A stretch of 64,000 bases of DNA from NCBI GenBank assembly GCA_003665825.1, contig QPFY01000013.1, positions 124,001-188,000 on the forward strand, read 5' to 3'. The notes below the pieces were generated by a model. That model was not told the DNA's origin, did no database searches, and saw nothing but the letters and a program-made list of their open reading frames with translations. This document shows, one piece after another, positions 21,495-32,914 of this stretch (positions are counted from its first letter, which is position 1; every line of letters begins with the position of its first letter). Source of the stretch: Microbotryum silenes-acaulis. Taxonomy: Eukaryota; Basidiomycota; Microbotryomycetes; Microbotryales; Microbotryaceae. Position numbers and translations under genes: made by a program.

Positions 21495-24400
21495 ATGGGT
21501 AAGTGAAGCTGCGTCCGCTCGGTGTAGTGGCGAATGACGGGTTAGGTTCCGCGGTCGGCTCACTGTTGGCTGACGATGTATGTGCCGCTGTGACCCTGAC
21601 CGGCCTGACCCACCAACTGCCAATCTCACCGCCCGACGCGCGTGCCTGACTGGACAGCTGCGTCCGCCGGCGCGAACGAATCGCCGCCGCTCTCGTCTGC
21701 GGCGACGCAACGCCCTCTGCTCGACCGCATGCCCTCGACCTTTGGCGACGCCCCCGTGGCGACCAACTCGGTCGTGAACCGCCAGGCCACGGCCTCGTCG
21801 TCGCTGTACCAGAACTGTCGCGCCGTGCTCGACCGACTGGACCGGGTGCCAGGCTTCACCGACCGCTTCGCCAACCCCGACGACGAGAACGAGGCGCACA
21901 TGGCCATCTCGACCGATCCGGTCTCGCGTTCGTTGCAGATGCTGCGCTTGGGCGCCTCGCTGTGCTTCCTCTTCAACGCGTTCGAACTCGAGCGACGCCT
22001 CGAGGTGAACCCGCAGGCGACAATGCTCAACCTCAAGGCGTGTCAGAAGGGGACCGCGCACTTTGTCATGGCGTGCAAGCAGGACCTCAAGTTTCCCGAC
22101 ACCGATCTGTTTGCGATCCACGAGCTCTATGGACAGGACACGAACGGCGTCGTAAAGGTGGGTGTTGCAGCTGCTACCAGTGGATGGCCATGGTTGCTCC
22201 TGTCGCGGAGGTGATGTTGGACCACCACCCCACGTTGGGAAAGGGGACAGCGCTGAAGATGCCAGTCGAATCGAGCTGACTCGGGGTCAACCGTACCCGT
22301 GGCTTGACTCTATTACAGGTCATTAATACGGTCACCAAAGTGCTGAACCTGTTGGAGGATCAGGGTCGACTGCTGCCTCCCAAGGCGACCCCGGCGGTTC
22401 CGCTCGCACCGGCTGGCCCCTCGGACGAGAGGAGCATGATCGTCCGCGAGATACTGGATTCTGAACGCAAATACGTCCAGGACCTCGAGGTTCTACAGGT
22501 CAGTCTTCCTCCTGGCATGAACTATGCCCTAAGACACGGATATCGCCTGTCGGATTATCGGCACGGCCCTGGCGCAAACCCTCCCTTCGAAAGCCCGACA
22601 CAGCTGGTGTCTCCTTTCCAGGGCGCCACATGGATCGCGGGCACGTTGTCCAGCGAGGGGTCTTCGCACTAGCCTTTCACCTGCCAATCTTCCCCTCCCA
22701 TCCCACCTGCTGCAGCCCAACTCTGATCATCTCGCCCTGGTTCCCCACAGGACTACCAACGTCAAGTCCAATCCAATGACATCATCACCCAGGACCAGAT
22801 CCACAACCTCTTCCTCAACCTCAACACCCTGTGCGACTTCCAACGACGGTTCCTCATCGGTGTCGAAGCGAATGCGAGTCGACCACCCGAGGAGCAACGA
22901 TTCGGTCATCTCTTCCTGCAAATGGAGGATCACTTTGCCGTCTACGAACCTTACTGCTCGAATCTTACCGCCGCCCAAGATCTCGCCATCGCGGAGAATA
23001 CCGCCTTATCTGTGAGTGGGACGGGCTTGATCTTGACACGAATGCGACACGACACGCCTTTGCGTTATTGACACCCTAGGTTACGCGCTTTGTACACAGA
23101 AACTTTCGCACGTCCTCGACCCCGTCTCCGAACTTGCCCCCCTGCTCATTAAACCCGTGCAGCGCATCTGCAAATACCCGCTCCTTCTTGGCCAGCTCGT
23201 GAAAAACACCCCCGAATCGAGCCCTTACTATCTCGAACTGCAAGCCGGCCACGCCGCCATCATGCGCGTGACCGATCGTGTCAACGAGACGAAGCGACGC
23301 GAGGACATGCACCAGGCCGTACTCGACCTCGCCTCGCGCGTCGACGACTGGAAGGGGCACGACATCAACTCCTTCGGCGAGTTGTTACTGATGGAACCCT
23401 TTGCTGTCATCAAAAATGACACCGAGCGCGAATACATCATCTACCTCTTTGAACGCATCATCCTGTGCTGCAAGGAGGCGCCGCCGAACCCCAAGGACAA
23501 GAAGAACAGCAAGAGCAACTCGATGATCAGGCGGCCGATCCCGACCTCGTCAACACGACGGCCGACGATGCTCTTGCTCAAGGGTCGGATTTTTATCAAC
23601 AACGTCACGGGCGCGGTGCCGAGCCGAGTCGGAGGTGAGTCCGGCGATGTCGAACCAGGGAGCCGGTGTCCGTGTTCACGAAGGCTGAAAAAAGCACATA
23701 CCTGGCGGTTTTACAGGCCAATGCTTGCTCGATGTCAGATGGCGAGGCGACGTCGCGGAGGAGGCCTTCACGATGCGGTGTCGCACCGAGGAGCTGCTCA
23801 AGCAATGGCAACGGACGATCACCAAAGCGGTCGAAGAGGCGCCACTGCGACGCCGACAAGCCCATCTCTCCGGCGGTCGACGATCCGAACGCGGCATGAA
23901 TTCGCCCATCTCGCAATTCCCGCAGACGCCCATGACCGAGTTCAGTCCGAGCATCGGGTCATCAGGGTACGCGTTCGGGAACGACTGGAACAGCTCGCAG
24001 GCGTCGTCGATGGCCGTACGGAGTAGCAACCCTTATGCCAACGAGTTCGAAGACGACCTCGACGAGAACTATCAGAACCAGACCGAATCGGGCCGATCGA
24101 CGCCGAGTTTACATGGCTACGCGGGTAGCCTTCCTCGACGAGCAGGTGTGGCGACACGGTCCTTGCCCGCCGAGCAACGTGGAGCGCCGGGCGATCCAGC
24201 GAATCGCCCGCGAGCACAGACACAGGATTCGTCGTCGGCCCTCATCAACGAATGGCGGATTCAGACACCGAGTTTGCCGCGAGGTGCAGCGAGCGCTTAT
24301 CCGAATGATCGCAATGTCCGACCCTCAGCGAGCAATCACCAACTGCGGTCACAGCAGAGCACCGAGTGGGGGTCAGCATACCCGAGAGGGCCCGGGCAAA

Positions 24401-25212
24401 TTGATCAGGACGGTGGCCACGAGCACAGCGGCCGACCGCCGTTGCGACACCAGGCCTCGGCCGCGCCGATGCAACGACAGGGCTCGTACGGCACCACGGC
24501 CCCACCACAAGCCCCGGCGATGCTTCGCAACCGATCGGCGAGCAGCCCCAACATGCATCAGCAACAGCAACAACAATTCGGCGGCGCGATGACGACCTCG
24601 ACCTCGGCGGCCGACCAAGAATGGTCTTCCCGCAACGGCGCGTCCTCCCATCCCTATGCGTACGCCTCGACGAACGGTGAAGGCAACAGCAAGAAGCAAC
24701 CGGGTGCGACCAACTCGGGTGCGAGCACACTGGCGTCGCAGTCGTCGGCGTCAACGCACTTGAAGAGGTTGAGCTCGTCGAGCAACCACACCGACCGGTC
24801 TTCGACGACTTCCAACACCTCCGCTGGGCCCATCTACTCGAACGCCACCTCCCCCGTTTCGAGTGCTCCCCTCCCCCCTCTCCCACACGAAGCCGCCCGG
24901 TCCAACGGCGTCTCCGCTCCATCCTCAGCCGTGCGCGTCAAGGTCACCTACAGCGAAGACACCTTTGTCGTCGTCGTCCTCGCGACAGTTTCGTACGCCG
25001 AGTTGCTCGACAAGGTCCTCAAGAAGATTCGTCTTTGCGGTCGGACATTGCAGGACGCGTCTTTCCTCCGTCTCAAGTACCTCGATGAGGACGGAGACAA
25101 GATCGCCATCACGAGTGATGAGGACGTGTTAATGGCGATGGAGGACGTGAGGAATGCGGGGCAGGGGTCGGCGGGGCATCCGACGCTGATCCTGTTCGCG
25201 AGTGTCGATTAG
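21495..25212 (+). CDS. CDC24: Cdc42 guanine nucleotide exchange factor Cdc24
   Basis: Activates Cdc42 at sites of polarised growth. Exons: 21495-21498, 21658-22157, 22319-22498, 22751-23011, 23100-23634, 23717-25212; 991 residues with all phases closing. The first exon holds only ATG G, giving MAASAGANES after splicing. Domain order matches fungal Cdc24: a CDC24-type calponin-homology region (about residues 45-165, with FNAFELERRLEVNP), a DH domain (ILDSERKYVQDLEVLQ to KPVQRICKYPLLLGQLV), a PH domain from about residue 385 to 540 (LLMEPFAVIKND...ILCCKE, EEAFTMRCRTEELLKQW), a long Ser/Gln-rich linker, and a C-terminal PB1 domain (VRVKVTYSEDTFVV, LDEDGDKIAITSDEDVLMAM) that in yeast binds Bem1. 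The third intron is long at 252 nt. Confidence 0.96.
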
Positions 25213-25833
25213 TGACCCTTGGAGCTGGTTTTACTCCCCTTTTGTCTGTGCATCTTTCGTCTTTCCACGCCTCCCCCTCACTCGCAACCTTCGTTCGTTC
25301 GTTCCCTTATCCTTCCGTCTTTTACCCCTCGCATCCCCTATCGCAAATTTGTTTACCCCTCGACATGCACGCTTGTCGTCCGTCACTCGTTCACCCTTGC
25401 CCATACACACACATACGCACACACGCACATGACCCGATCCTAGGGAATGTCTCTGTCTGTTTGTTTTGCTTTCGCTGGTCCCTCCTTTGCTTCCTTTCTT
25501 TGCTTCCGTGTTCGTTCGTACATACAGGGGGCTTTTTCTCAGCCGGGTGCTTTTCTTACTGTTCTTTTTTCGTGTTTTTCTTCCTTTCTTCATTCGTTTT
25601 TGGAACGCTTGGGACTTTGCCAAGTTCATTCTACGCTCCTTTGGGAGAGATGCTCCTTCGGTAGTTTGACAGGGGATGAAACGATCCGACTCCATTCGTT
25701 GCTACAAGAGGGGTGATCAAAAGGTGTACAACAAGATGAACAGTCCAACTGAACGCCCAAGCACACCCGTATACTTCCTAAGCCACATCCCTTAACTACC
25801 TTTTTCTTTTGTATTTTCTTTTTCTTTTCCCAC
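25213..25833. other. T-rich 3' region between convergent genes
   Basis: Pyrimidine-rich DNA with many ttctttc and ttcgttcg runs and a cacacacatacgcacacacgcaca stretch around 25400. It holds the 3' UTRs of CDC24 and the opposing gene. No gene is seen. Confidence 0.6.
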
Positions 25834-28739
25834 CTACCATCCCTCCAAGTCCCTCAAAGCCCTCTGCACCAACTCGGCCGCGGAGAAAGTCGGCTCGACC
25901 TATGAAAACAGAATGAGCTCGAGTCCCTTCTCAGAGGTGAAACTTGGTGCGGAGAACCAACTAACCTCAACTGATGATGCGAAAGACGCCGTTCGAACTT
26001 CGGTAGAAGGAGAGAAATCCGTTCCTTCCACATGTGAACGGGTGGTGGAAGGTGGATGGAGTTCTCCTACCTCCGCTAAAGCGCGAGAGAGTTTAACTTC
26101 CATCGGAGCTGTCGAACCCATCCCAACAAACAAGACAACATCAGCACTCCGTCCTAAACCAATCTAAACCCCGACATAATACTACAGCCCAAACCTCTCC
26201 CAGACGTACAAGCACTCTTATACACCGTCGTCGCCAACTTCAGCGCGCGATGCAAGATCCTCAAACTGTCGAAATCAAACTCTGCTTCCTTCAAAGGTCC
26301 GGTTTGAAGGGCATGGTGTTGGGCTCCGAGGATGGCGAGGGGTATCCAGGTGGGGAGAGAGTCCTGTGGTTGTGGATGGGGTGTGTTATTGGGGTTGCAA
26401 GGTGGTATGAGTGGGGGGTATACGCACTAGTTTGATGACGTAGATCGCACGGGTGTGATTATCGGCGTAGGAATCACCAATCTGTGAAACCCGCCCCGAA
26501 ACAGGGTCCATTCAGCTCCACCACCCCTTCTCTCGAGAATTTATCCAACGCTGTATTCAAACCTCACCAATCCAATCATCTGAACGAACAACCTCAACCA
26601 CTTGAGGAACCTCAACTGCGCACCCTCTACGATCCTCTGCCCCTCTATGGAGGTGGGGTCGTTTGAGGCCCTTCGATCGGCTTCGGTCACGAGGGCGACG
26701 AGGGTGAGGAGGGGGACTACGGGGGAGGTGAGGTGAAGCAATGACCGTCAATCGTGTAAAGACGTCAGAGAAGGTGGACTCGAGCTTACCAGCAAAGAAA
26801 TGCGGCGTTTTGCGCACCATCCTTCGCACATCGTATAGGTCTCGAAGCCTTTCATCGACGGTCGCGAAGAGATGTTGGAAAGCTTGGAGGACGTTCGAGC
26901 TCAAATCAGGGTCTATACAGACAAGGCCCAAATGGTCAGTTCGACTAGAACACCGGTGCACGGGATAAAACTCAGGTGAGGTTGATGCTTGAGCTCGTTC
27001 TCACCTTGCAACCTCAACTTAGCCAACCACCGAAGTTGTCGAATATTGTCAAGTTGCACGTCGTCCCACTCTGCTGGGGCGTCCTTGTTGCACGCGTCTG
27101 AGGTAATCGTCCGTTCTTCAATTTTCGTAATGGGGGATGCATAATCCATCTGAGCTTGTTCGAGTCCATAGATGTCGAGCATCTCGTCCTGTCTGTAGTG
27201 AATGGTATGAAGAAGCCAGGAGATCAGCCAACTTGTCGGGACTCCCCTTTCCCATCCCAACCAACCCAACTCACACAACCAACTCCTTTCCCATTACCAC
27301 CGCATCATAAGCATCAAACACCAGTAACGTATCCCCTTCCAACGTCCTGCCCGCCAACCTCGTCGTCGGATCGCTGTGTTTAGCAATCACCAATGCGCCT
27401 ACGCCTTTCTTGCGCATGTTATCGATGAGTCGTAAACGATGCGAGTTTTGGACTATATTGGTCGTGAAGGGACGCTTGTTCGTGAAGGACGAGGAGATGG
27501 AGCTGGCTCCGGCTAATGATATGAGCAAAAATGGGGTGGTGGGACATCAGCCCCACTTTCGAGGAAACTCCCATCACTTCGAACGACCCCACTCACCCGA
27601 AGTTGCAATCCTGAGGATATTCATCACCTCCAACGACGTCCCCTCCAAATCATCGAACAAGCCCGACCTCTCCGCCGTCTCCACAGCCCTAGCAATCAAA
27701 CTCGAACACGCCGCGTCCCTCCTCTCCCCTAGAGCAAGGGTCGTCAATTCGTCGGGGGAGGAAAGGAGCGAAGGGGCCATGATACCTGTTATACTGGAAT
27801 GGAAGGAACGACGCGCACCGATGGCGGCGAGGGAGGCGAGGACGACCTGGAAATGGAGAGAAACGAGGTGAGTTTTTCATGATCGGAATCCGGGATGTGA
27901 GGAAACAGGAGCTCACATTCTCGTAGCGTGATTCAGCATCGGCCGACGTCCTCCTCGTAATGGTGCTCAACACATCCTCCACTGTTCTCGCCCCAATGGT
28001 GACGAATTTCGAAGCTTGTGCCGAGACTGAACGAGTCGGAGAAGATGAGATCAGTCTTCCCTCCCCGGGAAGAATTTACCTCCCTCCAACCCAGTGAGAC
28101 GCACGTGATATCAAATGCCAATACAGGGAAGCGTTCATCTCCCTTTGCCCTATCCTCGCCATCGGACTACTCGGTCTTAAATTGAGTGGTCCCAATCGAT
28201 TCTGTTGGACGACGACGACACCGCAAGTCGGGGATGAAGTCGTTGATGACTCGGAGGCTGAGGATGCGGCTGAAAGAGCGGCGGCGGTCTGGGCCCTCCA
28301 AACGTCGAGTACTTTGCCGGACCGTCTGCGCTTTTTGGTGGGTCGGCGACTGTAGACGACCAGGACGAGCGTACGATTTAGACAACTTGTACCCTCGTAC
28401 CTTCGTGTGAACTCACTCCAAGGCTGCATCGTCGTCGTCGTCGTGCTCTGACTTTACCCGAAACGTGCCGGAAGCGTTCGTCAGCGCTGCTGCCGTGGTT
28501 ATCGCCGTGGTCGTGGTCGTGGGGGAGACGCGCCCATTCCCAGTCGAGTCGAGGTGGGTGTTGACGCGGTTAAAGAATGATTCTAAGGCTTCCATCGCTC
28601 CGGGTGTGGATCGGCGAGGGGGCGAGGGGCTGATGGCTAGCGCGAAGTGGTTCATCGTGTCACGTGGGAGGAGAGACGCGCGTGGGCTTGACTCGATGAG
28701 AGATGCGTGCGTCTCCGAAAACAGCAATTTCAGGCCCAT
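25834..28739 (-). CDS. Fungal transcription-factor-like protein lacking a visible zinc cluster
   Basis: Twelve exons, read down the minus strand: 28739-28417, 28349-28105, 28026-27917, 27846-27597, 27512-27275, 27192-27005, 26912-26790, 26716-26568, 26481-26428, 26363-26210, 26108-26071, 25899-25834; 645 residues, every junction in phase. The core resembles the fungal-specific transcription factor middle region, in particular LLVFDAYDAVVMGKELVVQD, which matches the D...G-R-P...I-D pattern of that family. A basic stretch RRPTKKRRRSGK near residue 110 could be a nuclear signal. No Zn2Cys6 cluster is visible in the model or in the ~400 bases upstream, so either a 5' exon was missed, the cluster was lost (the gene ends close to the rearranged FunK1 locus), or the protein never had one. 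Confidence 0.75.
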
Positions 28740-29320
28740 TTGTACATCGGAATAAGGTGTCTGAGGGGTCAATTTGTACCTATTTTGAGTCGTACATAGG
28801 AAGAGGACCGAGAATATGAGAGATTCAATGTTATGAAACTGCCAAAAAATCGCTCTCCACCAGCCAGAAATCTGAAAATTGCTCCGACCGGTGCTAACGT
28901 CGCATCGACTTTCACGGCCGGCCGGTCGGACCGGCCCGGCCGCTTGTCGGCTCGGCTCCCTCCGACGTCTGAGCTTCCCCCCTCCTCGCCAACATGCGCA
29001 TTTCCCTTTCGAATCGGGGCCAAGGACGCTGCAAGGACCGCATTGAGCTTAGCGGCTGTTGTGCTTGGTGAAGACTCCGGATCTGGCTTGCGAATATAAC
29101 GAGCAAGGCGCTTTTAAGACTCACCATATCCGAGGGCAAATCCTTCTCCGTTGCGGATCTTGAGCTCAATTTATCACAGTCCTATTTGTGGTTTAGTCCA
29201 CAGACAACTAAGGAACCTACCTTCAACGCACTCTCGGCCAATACGGAGCCATTGCTTGCGCCGAGGTGTGGATGCTGCTGTTCAAGCTGTGGGTAGCGAA
29301 CAGCACCAGACTCGGAGCCC
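28740..29320. other. Intergenic region next to the inverted-repeat locus
   Basis: No recognisable gene. A short palindromic stretch, ggccggccggtcggaccggcccggcc, lies near 28915-28942. Minus-strand frames are open but not convincing as upstream exons of the transcription-factor-like gene. Confidence 0.45.
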
Positions 29321-30052
29321 GTCTCCGAGCCTTTCCGAGGGCCACTGGACTAAAAGGTATCTCTGCCAACAAGCATTGCAATGACAATGCCAACACTCAT
29401 GCTACAAGATCAGAGCGCGTCTTGTCTCCCCCCTGGACCGTAGACGGTGCCCTGTCCCGCGCGGTCCCCTCGACGATGCGCTCGATCAAAGCATCCAAGT
29501 CCGAGGCTAGCTGGCGGTGCGAGAATTCGCCGCTTGCCCAACGAGGTTCGAGGACGGCGGCTTCGTCGACCTGCGCGGCCCACAACTTGCGCTGCACACC
29601 CAGACCGCAGTACTTGGCGACCGTCTGCACGAGCGCACGCAGATTCTCCTTCCAAAACTTCTTGAAGGGCTCGAACCATTGTTGCGCACCCCAGGACGCT
29701 AAGAAGAGCTCGTCTTTCGAGTTGACGGCACCGAGTTGCGAGTTCCACTGCCTCCAGATGCTCTTGACGTCCTCGGACAGCTCGCTCGAGTCGTCGGGTC
29801 CACTGGGCATGATGAAAACGGTGTACACGATCACATAGACCAGCGATTCAATATCATGCCATGGCTCATGAAAGAACGCTGGTCGCCCTTTGTACTCCTC
29901 GACCAGCTCTCTTGCACGAAATGCCAGCGTTCCCTGGCGTTATCGGTTCTCCGCGGTCCGTCATCAGCACTAGTCGATGCCCGGTGGGGCGAAACCAGCC
30001 TTGGTCGGGCCAGAAATGTACTCACAGCGTTTTTCTTGCGTTCCGCCTCCCC
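29321..30052 (-). repeat. 732-bp inverted repeat, left arm, with copy of FunK1 3' half
   Basis: Its reverse complement recurs at 31671-32402 with the same length and apparently no difference, including the intron. It carries a duplicate of the last FunK1 exons on the minus strand: the AERKKNA end of one exon, a GT-AG intron, then GTLAFRARELVEEY to the stop at 29397-29399. This copy has no N-terminal half of its own and is a pseudogene fragment. Confidence 0.95.
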
Positions 30053-32326
30053 GCGCGCATCCACCGCCGGGTCGGCTACTTGGTCCCCGCCCCCCTCGGA
30101 ACGGGACGACAAGTCTCAGTCGCATGGGTCCGACCAAGAAGCAACGTCAGAGCCCAAAGCAGCGTCGGCCACGTCGTCCCCGGCTCAAAGCGACTCCAAG
30201 CCACCCCCCGTTCGTCGTTTCGGTCGCGTTACTAGGCTCAGGGGTCTGGGCTCCTCAACCGGCGAGAGCAATGACGGAGACCGCGAGATCGAATGGGCGG
30301 GGTTAAAGGACTTTTTCCTCGCGCCGTTGACCGACGACATTGACACGACCGTCGTCCCAGAGATCGTGTGGGAAGACGGAAAGCCGACGTTGGTGAGTGC
30401 GCACAGGGCACATGATGACCATCGGTCTCTGGTGAACGTGCCCGAGCTGAGTTTGACCACCAAGTGAACAGAAGAGTCGAGGTCGGTTGCTGAGCTTCCA
30501 AGAAGATAACAAAAGCGTTGACGTTCATAATCCTTCGGTTATCCCGGACGTCGTTCTCCTCACTCGCGAAGCATTCGAGGCCGACCCAAGTCTGGTAGCT
30601 ACCTGGACATCGGACGACGACGTCGACAAGGATGCCTACGATGATCCGCGGTCGTGGTCACAAGTTGCTGCCGTTGCCGAAATTAGCAGGACGCCGAGTG
30701 TCGATCCATCCGACTCCGACTCGGATATATTGTCCGGCCCTGAGCGCCTACGAGAATCCCTTTCCGCGCTCGTCTCGCAATCGCTTCGATCTCACGCGTT
30801 CGGGTTCGACCTCTGTGACAACATCCTCGAGATCGTCCTCCATACTCCAAGCGGTCGTTTTTGCAGCCCCACAATCTACTGTACCGAAGCGAATGGTGAC
30901 CTTGCAACCTTTCTGGCGAGACTGCTCAGCCTGAGCAATCGCGAGCTCGGCATCATCTCCTCACTGCGTGACCGTGTGGATTCGGCCTCGTTCTCGTTTC
31001 CGTCGTGCGAACTTCCATCTCGCGTTCCGCTGTTTGACAAGCGTCTCTCGGGCTCCCCTCCTCTCGAAGATATCAGAATCCTCGAAACACTCTACAAGTC
31101 CGACTCCATCTTTGGACGTCACACTTCGGCGTTCCGCGTTTCGACAGGCGGCGAAGGTTCGACTACGCATGTCGAGTATGCGATGACGGTCTCGTTCGTC
31201 GAAGAAGCTCGCTGCGATGAACACGATCGCATCCGTCTCGCCATCGCTAACGCGTCACCCGAGGATCGACAAGGGCTCACCAACGTCGTCGACGTGTATC
31301 GCGAGCGCGACTTTGTCGTCGTTCCCCGATTCTTCCCCGATACTCTCGACGCCAGCGCGTGGGGTCTCAAGCCGCGAGCGTTGGAGGTGACATTCCATGA
31401 ACAGTGCTTTGAACCGATCTGCGTCGTCGATTCGACCGCAGCGTTGGCACGCGTTATTCTGGGTGCCGTTCAAGGTCGGGACGCTCAGTCTTACTCTGTG
31501 ATATGCTTTCCTCGCGCCGTTGGCTGATCCTATCTACTGCAGGCCTAGACAGTCTTTACCGCCTGCGTATCCTTCATCGGGACGTCTCCGCATCGAACGT
31601 CATGGTCACATCGGACGGTAACGGCGTGCTGATCGACTACGACACTGCGGTGTTCATGGACGGTCCGGAGGGGGAGGCGGAACGCAAGAAAAACGCTGTG
31701 AGTACATTTCTGGCCCGACCAAGGCTGGTTTCGCCCCACCGGGCATCGACTAGTGCTGATGACGGACCGCGGAGAACCGATAACGCCAGGGAACGCTGGC
31801 ATTTCGTGCAAGAGAGCTGGTCGAGGAGTACAAAGGGCGACCAGCGTTCTTTCATGAGCCATGGCATGATATTGAATCGCTGGTCTATGTGATCGTGTAC
31901 ACCGTTTTCATCATGCCCAGTGGACCCGACGACTCGAGCGAGCTGTCCGAGGACGTCAAGAGCATCTGGAGGCAGTGGAACTCGCAACTCGGTGCCGTCA
32001 ACTCGAAAGACGAGCTCTTCTTAGCGTCCTGGGGTGCGCAACAATGGTTCGAGCCCTTCAAGAAGTTTTGGAAGGAGAATCTGCGTGCGCTCGTGCAGAC
32101 GGTCGCCAAGTACTGCGGTCTGGGTGTGCAGCGCAAGTTGTGGGCCGCGCAGGTCGACGAAGCCGCCGTCCTCGAACCTCGTTGGGCAAGCGGCGAATTC
32201 TCGCACCGCCAGCTAGCCTCGGACTTGGATGCTTTGATCGAGCGCATCGTCGAGGGGACCGCGCGGGACAGGGCACCGTCTACGGTCCAGGGGGGAGACA
32301 AGACGCGCTCTGATCTTGTAGCATGA
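30053..32326 (+). CDS. FunK1-type fungal protein kinase, 5' end unclear
   Basis: A member of the fungal-specific kinase-like family (FunK1). Exons: about 30053-30392 (5' limit not defined), 30472-31474, 31543-31697, 31790-32326, phases consistent. The N-terminal half contains the family block RSHAFGFDLCDNILEIVL. The catalytic part has ILHRDVSASNVMV (HRD...N) and VLIDYDTAV in the DFG position, then GTLAFRARELVEEY and WHDIESLVYV, as expected. The final 230 residues lie in the right inverted-repeat arm. No ATG was found in frame between the left arm and the first donor; the open frame instead runs back into the antisense of the left arm. The true start may therefore have been replaced when the inverted copy arose, or lies in a missed exon. 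Confidence 0.75.
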
Positions 32327-32402
32327 GTGTTGGCATTGTCATTGCAATGCTTGTTGGCAGAGATACCTTTTAGTCCAGTGGCCCTCGGAAAGGCTCGGAG
32401 AC
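31671..32402 (+). repeat. 732-bp inverted repeat, right arm
   Basis: Partner of 29321-30052. It begins in the exon that encodes the kinase DFG-like region (ggggaggcgg), includes the last intron and exon, the stop at 32324-32326 and ~76 bases of 3' flank ending ctcggagac. The spacer between the arms is 1618 bases. Confidence 0.95.
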
Positions 32403-32914
32403 GACCGACCTGAACCCAAAGCGCCACTTTCTCTGCCACATGTAATGTACCTGACACGCTTCCCTTCAACAAGTCCGCGGGCCACGTGGCAAGCCGTTTG
32501 TGAGAAAGTTCCGAATTGCCGTCCTTTGTCTCGCACCTGGTCTGGAGGACTCTTTCTTGTTGTGAGAGTCGCTAGGGCCCCTGTGGATTGAAAAGTGACT
32601 GTTACACTCGGCTCTTGTACGTCTTTTCGAGCCCCTTTGCGCGATACCGTAAGCTGCGACCGCACATGCTGGTGTAGGAACGACGTCGGGACGCCGGTTG
32701 GCCGAAGTGAGAGGGAGCGGGTTGATGCGAGCGGAGGAGAGCGAGAGGCGTGAACGGATGGGTGGGCGCCGAACAACTGCCAGAGGCGATCCCCGAGCGA
32801 GTATTAAGGGCTTCTAGCAGCTTGTAGTGACGCATTAGCCCGAGCCCCCCACCCGGAGGGTTCGACCGACGCCTCCTGCTCTCCGCTCGCACACACCACC
32901 CACCTTTCCCCACC
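32403..32914. promoter_or_regulatory. Upstream region of the SNIP1/Pml1-like gene
   Basis: About 500 bases between the right repeat arm and the next start codon. No gene is seen. The 60 bases before the ATG are C-rich, as in many leaders here. Confidence 0.5.

Noticed and set aside
21387..22121. Minus-strand frame of 244 codons opposite CDC24
   Set aside because: It is antisense to the well supported N-terminal exon of CDC24 and is Arg/His-rich with no family resemblance.
25231..25695. Open frames on both strands after CDC24
   Set aside because: They lie in pyrimidine-rich 3' flank and encode low-complexity Phe/Ser or Lys/Arg runs.
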